Shown: piece after piece, positions 49,325-62,913 of the stretch
Position numbering within the stretch: position 1 is the first letter of the stretch
Layout of the letters: each line of letters opens with the position of its first letter
From: Cherax quadricarinatus
Lineage: Eukaryota; Arthropoda; Malacostraca; Decapoda; Parastacidae
Assembly: GCF_038502225.1 (NCBI RefSeq)
Contig: NC_091307.1
Span: 23,640,115-23,704,114, forward strand
Length of the DNA stretch: 64,000 bases
Direction of reading: 5' to 3'
Notes under the pieces: generated by a model
What the model was told of the DNA's origin: nothing
The model's database searches: none
The model's input: the letters and a program-made list of their open reading frames with translations, nothing else
Made by a program: the position numbers and the translations under genes

Positions 49325-50498
49325 AACACCATCTGGAGTTTACCTGGAGAGAGTTCCGGGGGTCAACGCCCCCGCGGCCCGGTCTGTGATCAGGCCTCCT
49401 GGCGGATCAGAGCCTGATCAACCAGGCTGTTGCTGCTGGCTGCACGCAAACCAACGTACGAGCCGGGCTCCAGCCCGGCTGGTCAGGAACCGACTTTAGG
49501 TGCTTGTCCAGTGCCAGTTGAAGACTGCCAGGGGTCTGTTGGTAATCCCCCTTATGAGTGCTGCGAGGCAGTTGAACAGTCTCGGGCCCCTGACACTTTT
49601 TGTATGGTCTCTTAACGTGCTAGTGACGCCCCTGTTTTTCATTGGGGGGATGTTGTATCATCTGCCAAGTCTTTTGCTTTCGTAGTGAGTGATTTTCGTG
49701 TGCAAGTTCGGTACTAGTCCCTCTAGGATTTTCCAGGTGTATATAATCATGTATCTCTCCCTCCTGCGTTCCAGGGAATACAGTTTTAGAAACCTCAAGC
49801 GCTCCCAGTAATTGAGGTGTTTTATCTCCGTTATGCGCGCCATGAAGGTTCTCTGTACATTTTCTAGGTCAGCAATTTCACCTGCTTTGAAATTCCAGCC
49901 TAGATAAAAGAAGTGACCTGAAGAGTGTCATCATGGGCTTGGCATCCCTAGTTTTGAAGGTTCTCATTATCCATCCTGTCATTTTTCTAGCAGATGCGAC
50001 TGATACAATGTAATGGTCCTTGAAGGTGAGATCCTCCGACATGATCACTGCCAGGTCTTTGACGTTGGTGTTTCGCTCTATTTTGTGGCCAGAATTTGTT
50101 TTGTACTCTGATGAAGATTTAATTTCCTCGTGTTTACCATATCTGAGCAATTGAAATTTCTCATCATTGAACTTCATATTGTTTTCTGCAGCTGAAAGAT
50201 TTGGTTGATGTCCGCCTGGAGCCTTGCAGTGTCTGCAATGGAAGACACTGTCATGCAGATTCGGGTGTCATCTGCAAAGGAAGACACGGTGCTGTGGCTG
50301 ACATCCTTGTTTATGTCAGATATGAGGATGAGGAACAAGATGGGAGCGAGTACTGTGCCTTGTGGAACAGAGCTTTTCACCGTAGCTGCCTCGGACTTTA
50401 CTCTGTTGACTACTACTCTCTGTGTTCTGTTAGTGAGGAAATTATAGGTCCATCGACCGACTTTTCCTGTTATTCCTTTAGCACGCATTTTGTGCGCT
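49325..50498 (-). pseudogene. LINE family B, inverted 5'-truncated copy
   Basis: The reverse complement matches 53627-54827. Frames 50174-50488 (VKSSVPQGTVLAPILFLILI, FADDTRICMTV) and 49878-50177 (LAVIMSEDLTFKDHYIVSVA), plus the C-terminal part, are separated by frameshifts and a roughly 40-bp deletion near 49890. Motif A is missing because of the truncation at 50498. Confidence 0.9.
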
Positions 50499-50545
50499 AT
50501 CAGGTTAATATAAGCTAAACTATCAGGTCAATATAAACTAAACTA
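50499..50545. repeat. left part of an AACTATCAGGTCAATATAA minisatellite
   Basis: About two units. The same repeat continues at 54833 after the inserted LINE. Confidence 0.8.
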
Positions 50546-50559
50546 TCAAATCTATATAT

Positions 50560-51732
50560 ACTTGTGCAGATATCCAAGAACTAGCTACAAGCAGTATTAA
50601 AACAGGGAAGTGTTTTGGGGTATGTCCAAATGAGATAAATCTGTGGACTAAAATCACAAGGGTATTAAAAGAGGATAACATCAAAGCTGCTTTCATAGAA
50701 AACCTGGAAGCTTTCTACAACAGATGGGAACATAAAAAGTCTGGGCTGAATGGTACTGCCCTTGATACTGGCCATGTAGTCAGAAACTGTAAGGCTGGAG
50801 GTGATGTCCTGGTAGTCAGTAAATGTGGGGCCGATAGTGCTGTCCTGGGAGACAGTAATGGTGAAGCTGGAGGTGCTGTCCTGGGAGACAGTAATGGTGA
50901 AGCTGGAGGTGCTGTCCAGGGAGACAGTAATGGTGAAGCTGGAGGTGCTGTCCTGGGAGACAGTAATAGTGAAGCTGGAGGTGCTGTCCTGGGAGACAGT
51001 AATGGTGAAGCTGGAGATTTTGTCCAGGTAGTCGGGAATTATACACAGGAAGGAATACATATAAATGACCTCATATGGGACAGGAGCCGTAGTGGGGAAA
51101 CAAGTGTAGTCAAAGATAAGATAAAACCAATATTGCAAACTAGAAATACCACAGGAAATAGCAAACAAGAGGACTCCACTAGCAATAGTGAGGATATATT
51201 ACCAAAAACAACTGGTGGGAGCTCCATTGTTGGTGCTAGGGAGGATAGGAATAAGACAGGGAAACATGCACCAACAGGGAATACAGTCACAGAAACCCAA
51301 GGCAAACGGAAACCAAGCCTGTGCACATACTATGCACTTGGTATCTGCAGACATGGGAAATCTGGAAAAACAGACGGGACATGCAACTATGACCACCCTA
51401 GAAAATGCCGTCCCCATATGACAACAGGAAAATGCAAACTCCCTTCCTGTAAGCTTTTTCACCCTGAAATGTGTACCTCTTCAGTACAGGAAAGACTGTG
51501 CTATAACTTAAATTGCCAGGCACACCATCTAAAGGGGACAAAAAGATACAAAACATCCAGGCCATGGGAAAACCTGGGTAGCCACAGCCACTCAAGAGGG
51601 AGAGGTCTTTTAGTGCCAGGAAGGAAAAAAAACTGGCAGGAAATGGCAGAAATCGTACACCAAATCCAGTCATTCCTGGAGTGGAACCACAGTCGATGGC
51701 CTCCACTCCAAACCAACAGATACAGATACTAA
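50560..51732 (+). CDS. LINE family B ORF1 protein with three CCCH zinc fingers
   Basis: The frame is open from 50542 with no ATG before the repeat region, so the true start is probably lost with the 5' end. Order: an N-terminal segment (INLWTKITRVLKEDNIKAAF), about five tandem 12-residue repeats AGGAVLGDSNGE, a polar linker, then three zinc fingers. These are C-x7-C-x11-C-x3-H (LCTYYALGICRHG...CNYDH), C-x8-C-x4-C-x3-H (CRPHMTTGKCKLPSCKLFH) and C-x8-C-x4-C-x3-H (CTSSVQERLCYNLNCQAHH). A basic tail follows (SRGRGLLVPGRKKNWQEMA). CCCH fingers usually bind single-stranded RNA, so an RNA-packaging role is inferred. The stop overlaps a possible ORF2 start as TAATG at 51730-51734. Confidence 0.8.
   Translation, partial: TCADIQELATSSIKTGKCFGVCPNEINLWTKITRVLKEDNIKAAFIENLEAFYNRWEHKKSGLNGTALDTGHVVRNCKAGGDVLVVSKCGADSAVLGDSNGEAGGAVLGDSNGEAGGAVQGDSNGEAGGAVLGDSNSEAGGAVLGDSNGEAGDFVQVVGNYTQEGIHINDLIWDRSRSGETSVVKDKIKPILQTRNTTGNSKQEDSTSNSEDILPKTTGGSSIVGAREDRNKTGKHAPTGNTVTETQGKRKPSLCTYYALGICRHGKSGKTDGTCNYDHPRKCRPHMTTGKCKLPSCKLFHPEMCTSSVQERLCYNLNCQAHHLKGTKRYKTSRPWENLGSHSHSRGRGLLVPGRKKNWQEMAEIVHQIQSFLEWNHSRWPPLQTNRYRY
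50828..51020 (+). repeat. in-frame 36-bp minisatellite inside ORF1
   Basis: About five units of GCTGGAGGTGCTGTCCTGGG plus AGACAGTAATGGTGAA. The 12-codon length keeps the ORF1 frame open. Confidence 0.95.
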
Positions 51733-51778
51733 TGCCGGAAAAAAATCCCCCCCAAGTACCAACAATACCACCAGTCCG

Positions 51779-54745
51779 ATGACATTCTTCTTTGCAAATA
51801 TACAGGGTCTAAAGCCAGCAACAAACAACAAAATACCTTTCATCCGTGGACTGCTTGCAGAGGCAAAGGCAATGATCGCGGCTTTCACTGAGACCCACAT
51901 AAAGGATCACTTGGACAACGAAATATGGATCCCAGGTTACAACCTATACAGATGTGACAGAGTGAACAGGCAAAAGGGGGGGGGTTAGCCTGTACATTGC
52001 AGAGTCACTTGTTTGCACAGAACTGCTTAATGCCTCAAATGATGTAGTGGAAGTTTTAGCAGTAAAGGTCGAGAACCAAAACCTAGTCATTGTGGTAGTC
52101 TACAAGCCTCCGGATGCAACATCCCAGCAATTCCAGGAACAGCTGTTAAAAATTGACCACTGTCTGGAAAATCTTCCAGCTCCTGCACCCAACATCTTGC
52201 TCCTGGGGGATTTCAACTTAAGGCACCTAAAATGGAGGAATATAGCAAATAATATTGTTGCAGTAATAACACCAGGAGGCAGCTCTGATGAAAACTCACA
52301 CTCACACGAGCTTTTAAATCTCTGCACAAAATTCAATTTAAACCAGCAAATAATAGAGCCTACTAGACTGGAGAATACACTAGACCTCATCTTCACTAAC
52401 AATGATGATCTGATAAGAAATGTCACCATATCAAAAACAATATACTCAGATCACAACATAATTGAGGTTCAGACATGTATGCGTGGAGCCCCAGACCGAC
52501 ATAATGAGATTAGTCACGAGGGAGCATTCACCAAATTCAACTTCAATAACAAAAACATAAAGTGGGACCAAGTAAACCAAGTCCTAACCGATATAAGCTG
52601 GGAAGATATACTAAGCAACACAGACCCCAGCTTATGCCTAGAACAGATTAACTTGGTGGCACTCGATGTATGCACAAGGCTTATTCCTCTAAGAAAAAGG
52701 AGGAGTAGATGTAAAATAGAAAGAGACAGGCGCTCCCTTTACAGGCGACGGAAAAGAATAACAGAGCGGCTAAAAGAGGTCAATATATCTGAAATGCGTA
52801 GGGAGACACTGGTCAGAGAAATAGCAAGCATCGAACTTAAGCTAAAGGAATCTTATAGGAGTCAGGAATCGCGGGAAGAACTAAAAGCCATAAATGAAAT
52901 CGAAAGAAACCCAAAGTATTTCTTCTCCTATGCCAAATCAAAGTCGAGAACAACGTCCAGTATTGGGCCCCTACTTAAACAAGATGGGTCCTACACAGAT
53001 GACAGCAAGGAAATGAGTGAGCTACTCAAGTCCCAATATGACTCAGTTTTTAGCAAGCCGCTAACCAGACTGAGAGTCGAAGATCAAAATGAATTTTTTA
53101 TGAGAGAGCCACAGAATTTGATTAACACAAGCCTATCCGATGTTATCCTGACGCCAAATGACTTCGAACAGGCGATAAATGACATGCCCATGCACTCTGC
53201 CCTAGGGCCAGACTCATGGAACTCCGTGTTCATCAAGAACTGCAAGAAGCCCCTATCACGAGCCTTTTCCATCCTATGGAGAGGGAGCATGGACACGGGG
53301 GTCGTCCCACAGTTACTAAAAACAACAGACATAGCCCCACTCCACAAAGGGGGCAGTAAAGCAACAGCAAAGAACTACAGACAGATAGCACTAACATCCC
53401 ATATCATAAAATCTTTGAAAGGGTCCTAAGAAGCAAGATCACCACCCATCTAGAAACCCATCAGTTACACAACCCAGGGCAACATGGGTTTAGAACAGGT
53501 CGCTCCTGTCTGTCTCAACTATTGGATCACTACGACAAGGTCCTATATGCACTAGAAGACAAAAATAATGCAGATGTAATATGTACAGACTTTCCAAAAG
53601 CCTTCGACAAGTGTGACCATGGCGTAATAGCGCACAAAATGCGTGCTAAAGGAATAACAGGAAAAGTCGGTCGATGGATCTATAATTTCCTCACTAACAG
53701 AACACAGAGAGTAGTCGTCAACAGAGTCAAGTCCGAGGCAGCTACGGTGAAAAGCTCTGTTCCACAAGGCACAGTACTCGCTCCCATCTTGTTCCTCATC
53801 CTCATATCCGACATAGACAAGGATGTCAGCCACAGCACCATGTCTTCCTTTGCAGATGACACCCGAATCTGCATGACAGTGTCTTCCATTGCAGACACTG
53901 CAAGGCTCCAGGCGGACATCAACCAAATCTTTCAGTGGGCTGCAGAAAACAATATGAAGTTTAACGATGAGAAATTTCAATTACTCAGATATGGTAAACA
54001 CGAGGAAATTAAATCTTCATCAGAGTACAAAACAAATTCTGGCCACAAAATAGAGCGAAACACCAACGTCAAAGACCTGGGAGTGATCATGTCGGAAGAT
54101 CTCACCTTCAAGGACCATAACATTGTATCAATAGCATCTGCTAGAAAAATGACAGGATGGATAATGAGAACCTTCAAAACTAGGGAGGCCAAGCCCATGA
54201 TGACACTCTTCAGGTCACTTGTTCTATCTAGGCTGGAATATTGCTGCACACTAACAGCACCTTTCAAGGCAGGTGAAATTGCTGACCTAGAAAATGTACA
54301 GAGAACCTTCACAGCGCGCATAACGGAGATAAAACACCTCAATTACTGGGAGCGCTTGAGGTTCCTAAACCTGTATTCCCTGGAACGCAGGCGGGAGAGA
54401 TACATGATTATATACACCTGGAAAATCCTAGAGGGACTAGTACCGAACTTGCACACGAAAATCACTCACTACGAAAGCAAAAGACTTGGCAGACGATGCA
54501 TCCCCCCAATGAAAAGCAAGGGTGTCACTAGCACGTTAAGAGACCATACAATAAGTGTCAGGGGCCCGAGACTGTTCAACTGCCTCCCAGCATCCATAAG
54601 GGAGATTACTAACAGACCCCTGGCAGTCTTCAAGCTGGCACTGGACAAGCACCTAAAGTCGGTTCCTGACCAGCCGGGCTGGAGCCCGGCTCGTACGTTG
54701 GTTTGCGTGCAGCCAGCAGTAACAGCCTGGTTGATCAGGCTCTGA
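51779..54745 (+). pseudogene. LINE family B ORF2: AP endonuclease plus reverse transcriptase, homopolymer frameshifts
   Basis: Endonuclease motifs: TFFFANIQGL, AFTETHIKDH, VVVYKPPD, ILLLGDFN, TLDLIFTNND, IYSDHNII. A basic linker (LRKRRSRCKIERDRRSLYRR) leads to the RT: NDMPMHSALGPDSWNS, HKGGSKATAKNYRQIALTS, HGFRTGRSCLSQLL, ICTDFPKAFDKCDHG (motif A), SSVPQGTVLAPILF (motif B), SSFADDTRI (motif C), then the C-terminal domain. Two frame breaks lie in homopolymers: G9 at 51976-51984 and an A-run at 53408-53411. A third A-run near 51740 separates the TAATG start from the endonuclease frame. All three could be sequencing errors, in which case ORF2 is intact. Confidence 0.88.
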
Positions 54746-54832
54746 TCCACCAGGAGGCCTGATCACAGACCAGGCCGCGGGGGAGTTGACCCCCGGAACT
54801 CTCTCCAGGTAAACTCCAGGTCCAGGTAAACT

Positions 54833-55012
54833 ATCAGGTCAGTATAAACTGAACTATCATACCAGTACAAACTATCAGGACAATATAAACTATCATGTTA
54901 ATACAAACTATCAGGTCAATATAAACTATCATGTTAATACAAACTATCAGGTCAATATAAACTCGACTATCAGGGCAACATAAACTAAACTATCAGGTCA
55001 ATACAGACTATT
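54833..55012. repeat. right part of the AACTATCAGGTCAATATAA minisatellite
   Basis: About eight degenerate units of roughly 21 bp, alternating CAGGTCAATATAA and CATGTTAATACAA variants. Confidence 0.85.
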
Positions 55013-55224
55013 AAAGCAAGACAGCTCTGGAGATCCAAGTGAACTATTATTGTGTTTAGAGGGAAGCGCTAAATTCACAGGGGTCACACAGCGCATGAGG
55101 CCAAGAAGGCAATCAGGTTCAGTCCAGGGAAGGGGGGTCAAAGGCCCCCCCCCTTCAACAATACATTTTTTAATTAACGCGTAAACTTTTTTTTTCACCA
55201 TTCAGTTTACTTCCTGAGAGCTGG
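55013..55224 (+). mobile_element. AGCGCTAAACCC-family fragment and flank
   Basis: GAAGCGCTAAATTCACAGGG, CACACAGCGCATGAGG and GGCAATCAGGTTCAGTCCAG at 55065-55130, followed by short C and T runs. Confidence 0.5.
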
Positions 55225-55415
55225 TAGTCTACTTCAGCTGAATTTAAAGCTAAAACTCCACATTAGGCTAATATATAGGTGCATATTTACTGTTAGTTGA
55301 AAATGAACAAGTGTAAGGAGACATACCATATAAATTCCCACCCGACCCCAAGATCGAACCTAAGTCTTTAAATTATGAGCCGGTGTTACCACTGAGCTAC
55401 GAGCCAGCATTCCTT
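55225..55415 (-). mobile_element. tRNA-derived SINE, minus strand
   Basis: On the minus strand: CTGGCTCGTAGCTCAGTGGT (A-box region), then about 45 nt later TTAGGTTCGATCTTGG (B box), then a body with GTCTCCTTACACTTGTTCA and AACAGTAAATATGCACCTA, matching the SINE at 7745-7976. The A-to-B spacing fits a tRNA. The anticodon region is degenerate, so it is not a functional tRNA gene. Confidence 0.75.
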
Positions 55416-56224
55416 CTTTATTACGATTTTTTTTTTTAGGGACGAGGTCATTTAGGATAAAACACATCGGTGAAATTTTGTAATGTGCTGTAATCTTACC
55501 GCAAAGGGAACTATAGCGACCCTTTTAATGTGAATTACTCTTCAGCTTCAGAAACAAATTATAAAAAAAAGTGTATTATATATTATTATAATCAAAAAGA
55601 AGCGCTAAGCCACAAGGGCTATACAGCGCTATGTATTATATAATTGGGGGATTAAAACAAACAATTTGAGTCAAGTAAAGAATCAAAATATTGATACAGG
55701 TATCAAAGGCACCAGTAATAGAGTACTTTAAATTTCCGAACAGCAGTGAAAATTTGGTTAAGTTGCTTTTAAAAAAGCATGTCTGAAGTTTTTTGTTTTT
55801 GTCAGCTGTATTTCATGGTGCTCCGTCCATGAGTGTAAGTCTACCCAGCTGCAAGTATTATTTTTATTTTCTTGCGGGAGTACTAAACCCATCAGGGGGT
55901 CATAAAGTGCTTGGAGAATGGCGGGCAATGAAATTCGATCGACCCTTGTGGGTTTAGCGCTTAGGTTTTTATTGTAATGAGATTCGATGGACGGTGGCTC
56001 GAAATCATTGGATCAAGAGTCCTTCACTATACAGTAGCCCGACTGCTATGTAACTTGTTATATAGATAGAGGCTATATTAGTGTTAAAAAAATCCAACAA
56101 TGGTAGAACTACAGGTGTTTAAGTGAAGGTGACAGATGTGTGACAGCAGTCACAGCTGTACTCAGGTCATGGTTGTTGAAACACCTAATAAACATGTACT
56201 CAGGGTTATACACATCGTTTTTAT
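55416..56224. other. no gene seen; dispersed-repeat pieces
   Basis: Two AGCGCTAAACCC-family pieces at about 55585-55640 (GAAGCGCTAAGCCACAAGGG) and 55860-55975 (GTACTAAACCCATCAGGGGG). Otherwise unassigned. Confidence 0.5.
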
Positions 56225-56420
56225 AATACAGTTGTTAGGTAAGACATATGCAACAGTTAGGTATCTTTATTTCGCAACGTCTCGCCTACACAGTAGGCTT
56301 CTTCAGTCGAGTACAGAAAAGTTGGTAGAAGCAGAAGAGATGTAAAGACGATGTAATCAGTCCATCAGCCTTGAAGACGTAGTTTTGAAGTGGTCAGTCC
56401 CTCAGCCTGGAGAAGAGTAA
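56225..56420 (-). mobile_element. diverged PLE 438-bp-unit relic
   Basis: GTTGTTAGGTAAGACATATG, then ACGTCTCGCCTACACAGTAG and GATGTAATCAGTCCATCAGC, matching the left array at roughly 85-90% by eye. The hairpin motif is at 56273-56306. It is a single isolated partial unit. Confidence 0.85.
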
Positions 56421-56596
56421 ACCCGTATGGGTAAATCAGAGCTATGCCACATTTAATGGTTTTCTGAAGAAACCCGGCTACTAATAGCCACAGCCAAATG
56501 TGAAAATATTTTTTTTTTAATATATCCAGACCATAACGATGTCCTACAGACACGTGGACAATATATTCAAAAGTAGCTGTAATAATATTATAGTTA

Positions 56597-56623
56597 TGCT
56601 ATATATATATATATATATATATT
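56597..56623. repeat. (AT)n microsatellite
   Basis: Short AT run. Confidence 0.9.
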
Positions 56624-56660
56624 TAATTATGAAGAGTATCTTCATGAAAAGCTTCAAATC

Positions 56661-56876
56661 CTAAGAGTCATTCGTTACTATTTTCTGAAGCCAGTAATTT
56701 TCCAACTCATTATTGAGGCAAAAACAGAACTGGGTGCTTGCCGCCTTAACATTCACAGATACATTCAAGGTAAGAGACTGAACAGAGGCACTAAAGGAAA
56801 TAATCACAGATATCTGGGTATTCACATTAATTACTGTACACACCAGGATGACAAATGTCAACAATAATATACGCAA
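56661..56876 (-). CDS. hypothetical small frame with signal-peptide-like N-terminus
   Basis: 71 codons starting MRILLLTFVILVCTVINVN, which looks like a cleavable signal sequence, then SVIISFSASVQSLTLNVSVN and TQFCFCLNNELENYWLQK. I recognise no family. It lies in AT-rich, low-repeat DNA and could be an exon, a transposon remnant or chance. Confidence 0.2.
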   Translation of the reverse strand: MRILLLTFVILVCTVINVNTQISVIISFSASVQSLTLNVSVNVKAASTQFCFCLNNELENYWLQKIVTNDS

Positions 56877-57646
56877 AAGGACCGAATGTGTGATAGGCGA
56901 TTAATGTTCTACCATTTTGCACTAGCACAAAACCTCACAACACACAATCACAAAGTGCATAGCTACTTCAATGAAAAGGTTTAGGTTCTCCCAAAATATA
57001 TTAAAACCCCCCATGATCGTAAATAACAAGGTTAAGGTGTCGGCAGACGACTGATCAGCTAAAGCCCGCGCTATGTTCTGATGCTTGCGCATGCCCACTT
57101 TGTTTTATTTTTTTATAAATTCCGGTATCTGTGTAGCCCCTTAGTTTACACCTAAATATAACAACAAACTATCAGGACTCGAGCATTGTCGAGATGCAAT
57201 ACTACAAGAGAGGATGTGCAGGCCAAAAATTAGAAGATAATGCTATTTAAGGATCTTGTAATGTCTTACATGCGATCTGCTTTTGTTTCATTTTCTGTAT
57301 TGTGGCTGGTTTGTTTGGATTTAGGAGTCTATATCCGTATCCGACATTTGCGCCAAGGATACATTTGTAAACTGAGGACTTTGACATAGTAATTTTTACT
57401 TTATACATTATAATGTTGCTATGAATAACGAAGAGATAATTATATGTCATAGCTACAGCCTAAACAAAGACAAATATATGGTATAAATTAATAAGTGGGA
57501 AGTGTAAGCTGAGAACTCGGGAGATAAATGAGCGACTCTGGATGGTCTTTGACCTGAACTATTAAGTGCAAGAAGGGTTGGCAAATTGGATTAATGCCAT
57601 GCAATAAGAAGCTGTCTAGTCATATAAACACAACCAAGTCATTGCC
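56877..57646. other. low-repeat AT-rich sequence, no gene called
   Basis: One 67-codon minus-strand frame (57247-57450, with GANVGYGYRLLNPNKPATIQ) is unsupported. Otherwise unremarkable. Confidence 0.4.
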
Positions 57647-57694
57647 ATGACTTCATTGGAGTACGATGTGGACTCCATGGGCGGCCTCATGCCG
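57647..57694 (+). CDS. candidate first coding exon of an unidentified gene (partial)
   Basis: ATG in the context TTGCCATGA opens 16 codons (MTSLEYDVDSMGGLMP) that end in phase 0 at CCG|GTGAGT, a strong splice donor. The surrounding 57640-57860 is more GC-rich than its neighbourhood and carries AAGATGGAGGCGCC on the minus strand, resembling a YY1-type promoter element. The next 2.1 kb is AT-rich and could be the first intron, later hit by the LINE at 59886. I do not recognise the peptide, and no second exon is visible. Confidence 0.35.
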
Positions 57695-59863
57695 GTGAGT
57701 AGATATTAAAGACTATTGGATACAGGGCGAGGAGCTGGGGGGCTCGGGCTAGGCGAGAGTATGGCGCCTCCATCTTGTACTCTGATGGTCGTGAGGCCAC
57801 TCATAGACGCTACAACACTTTATGTAATGATTGTCAGAACGTGGGCGTGAGTCTTATTGCTTAAGCAACATATAATATTGGGATTTTTAAGCAAAAATTA
57901 CATGGTTGAAAGAGGGCATGTAACCCCTAGGCCTCATTATTTTTCTAACTAGCATGAATTGTTTTGCAGTGTATAGTTTAGTATTTGATAACTGTTTTAG
58001 GTTCTTTGTAGTTAAATACATAGGTTGGGTCATTGTAAAGTATTCAGAATAGGCCCTGAAGACAAACAAAACTTTTGCATAAATGATTTGCAGCTCAGTG
58101 ACAATGCATAAAGCTCACAACTGTTGGGCTTTTACTCAGTCCTGGGCAAGTGAAGATGTATGAGCATGTCTCCTTACACCTATTACCATGGAAGATTCTT
58201 TGATTCTGTTACTTGATGCAGTTAGTTGGACCTGTCCTCCCCTTCCTTGAATTGAACCTGATTGCCTCCTATTTCCCTGGTTTTGTATGACCCTTACATG
58301 CTTAGCATTCCCATAATACAGTAATAATAATAACAGTCCACATAATATAATCCACGATTATCCAATGGTTAGTAAGTACCTGTGTGGTAGTTCATTGTTA
58401 TGGGTCATAACTTTGGGATGAAGACTGAAATACTACAATTGAAATAAGCCCCTCTGCTTAGTTTTCTTGAGTTAGTCTGATTTAATATCTCTTTGGGGTT
58501 ATTAATCTGGGAAAAAATCTTGAACTCAAGAGAATCACCTTTATGAAGGCTTATTAATTAATTAACCAGACAGTTTTTAAGCAAATATTTTTTTTTAAAT
58601 TATCAATTGGATGCTGATATGGTAAACATTTTAAAGTAGTGGAAATATTGAGTTTTAGCTGTTTAAGAACTTTCATAGCACAGTATGTTCTACTTTTACA
58701 TAAAAATTATTTTAAACTTAACATCTGTGACAAAACAAAAGACAGTCTTGTATTAGTTGATTTTGATTAATAAGATTCTGTTTCCATATGCTAATTAACT
58801 AGATCTCCCTATTGAATTTTTTAAAGGTGATTCTTATGTAATTTGTGCACAAAGATGTAGATTATCTACAAGTAATATTTATCATCAATCACTATAAATT
58901 TAAAATTTCAATTTGTGGAAACATTTAATTAGAAAAAAGCTTCCTTGGCTTAGTTACAAGACTTAGACTTAGAGAAATAATTTTAAGCATGTAATAATAG
59001 GGTTGCAGTAATGTGCCTGAGGTGTAAATTGATATTTTTAATTAGATTACCATCAAATTTTTTATTGATCTTTGTTAATAGCCAAAGCTATCCTAGAAAA
59101 CCTTAAACTGTAAATTTAAATGAAATCTTTGTTCACAAACTGATTTTACATGTATTTAAATTTTGCTAATTACAAATAATGGAATAACATCAAGACATTT
59201 TTGAGGCTTGTTTATGCATTGTTTTGAGGAACTCTTAAGCAGAATAGGACTGTGTACTAAAGATTGCACTGAAAAAAAATCATAATTATAAATATATTAT
59301 GATATGTGCAGTACATACTGCACTTCATAGATTTTGAAGATTATAGTTCAGACAAATTGAAAAAAAGCAAATGTTAATGCATTGTGATGAATTACACTGC
59401 AAAGCAAAAAAAATGATTTATATTTAACATTTAATACAGTTCTTGAGAATTTATACAATACTCTGCAGGAACAGTTTGTATATGACCCTGGTAGGTTTAG
59501 AACTTCCTTTTGATTATAATAATAGTTGTATAGTACTAATAATATTGTTTAAATATGCTTAAAACTTAACATGTGTTATAGCATTCAGCAAGATTGGTTT
59601 CTTGGTTCCTGAGATAGCAGTTTTAATAATAGTTATAAGCTATACTCAGGAATTAAAAAAAATTCTAGTAGTTGTACAAATTAGAGGTACATTAGTTGTA
59701 ACTGTTAAAGTAAAAAAAAAATAAGGGCAGGGAAGTATGACATTTGTAAGGAAAACTGGTCCTTAATCTAGCTGTTTTAAAATTAAAGAAACAGCTTTCT
59801 TTTAAGCTTTAGTACCACAGACAATTATTGATGGGTACATGTACAAAGTTTTATACAATATAT
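57695..59863. other. AT-rich stretch, intron-like, no coding exon seen
   Basis: Low in repeats, with homopolymer A/T runs. It contains two minus-strand AGCGCTAAACCC-family pieces, about 58240-58330 (AACCTGATTGCCTCCTATTT) and 59480-59525 (GACCCTGGTAGGTTTAGAAC). No tandem arrays. Confidence 0.5.
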
Positions 59864-59883
59864 ACACACACACACACACACAC
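59864..59883. repeat. (AC)n microsatellite, 5' flank of LINE copy 6
   Basis: AC run directly preceding the LINE. Confidence 0.95.
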
Positions 59884-59885
59884 CA

Positions 59886-62683
<2,798 letters not shown>

Positions 62684-62691
62684 GTACACAT

Positions 62692-62874
62692 ATAGTGGTA
62701 CCTCAAGTTGCAAGTTACGAACTTAATTCATTCCAGAAGGCTGTTTGAGTGCTGATGCTGAACGAATTTATTCCCATAAGGAATAATGTAAATTAGATTA
62801 GTCCATTTCAAACCCCACCAAAAATACACTTACATAATTGTTCGAGTTGAGAGCTGTTCAAAACTCGAGGTACC

Positions 62875-62879
<5 letters not shown>
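62692..62879. mobile_element. mariner-like MITE
   Basis: AGTGGTACCTCAAGTTGCAA at the left end is mirrored by CTCGAGGTACCACT at the right end. The interior contains AATTCATTCCAGAAGGCTGT and CCCATAAGGAATAATGTAAA, the hallmark strings of a widespread Tc1/mariner-derived palindromic MITE. About 185 bp, no coding capacity. Confidence 0.75.

Positions 62880-62910
<31 letters not shown>
62880..62910. repeat. (TG)n microsatellite
   Basis: TG run between the MITE and the 3' tail of LINE copy 7. Confidence 0.95.

Positions 62911-62913
<3 letters not shown>

Larger units (their letters stand above)
50546..54832 (+). mobile_element. LINE family B, near full-length copy with ORF1 and ORF2
   Basis: A 4.3-kb element flanked on both sides by the AACTATCAGG minisatellite, so it inserted into that array. 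It holds ORF1 (CCCH fingers), ORF2 (endonuclease, RT) and a 3' UTR ending in CTCCAGGTAAACTCCAGGT. Its RT resembles the CR1/L2/jockey-related groups (VPQGTVLAPILF, FADD), and I leave the clade open. The 5' end may be truncated, since the ORF1 frame is open to the boundary without an obvious start. Confidence 0.9.

Noticed and set aside
55225..55415. Functional tRNA gene
   Set aside because: A- and B-box-like strings are present, but the anticodon arm and acceptor pairing are not, and the SINE body follows directly.
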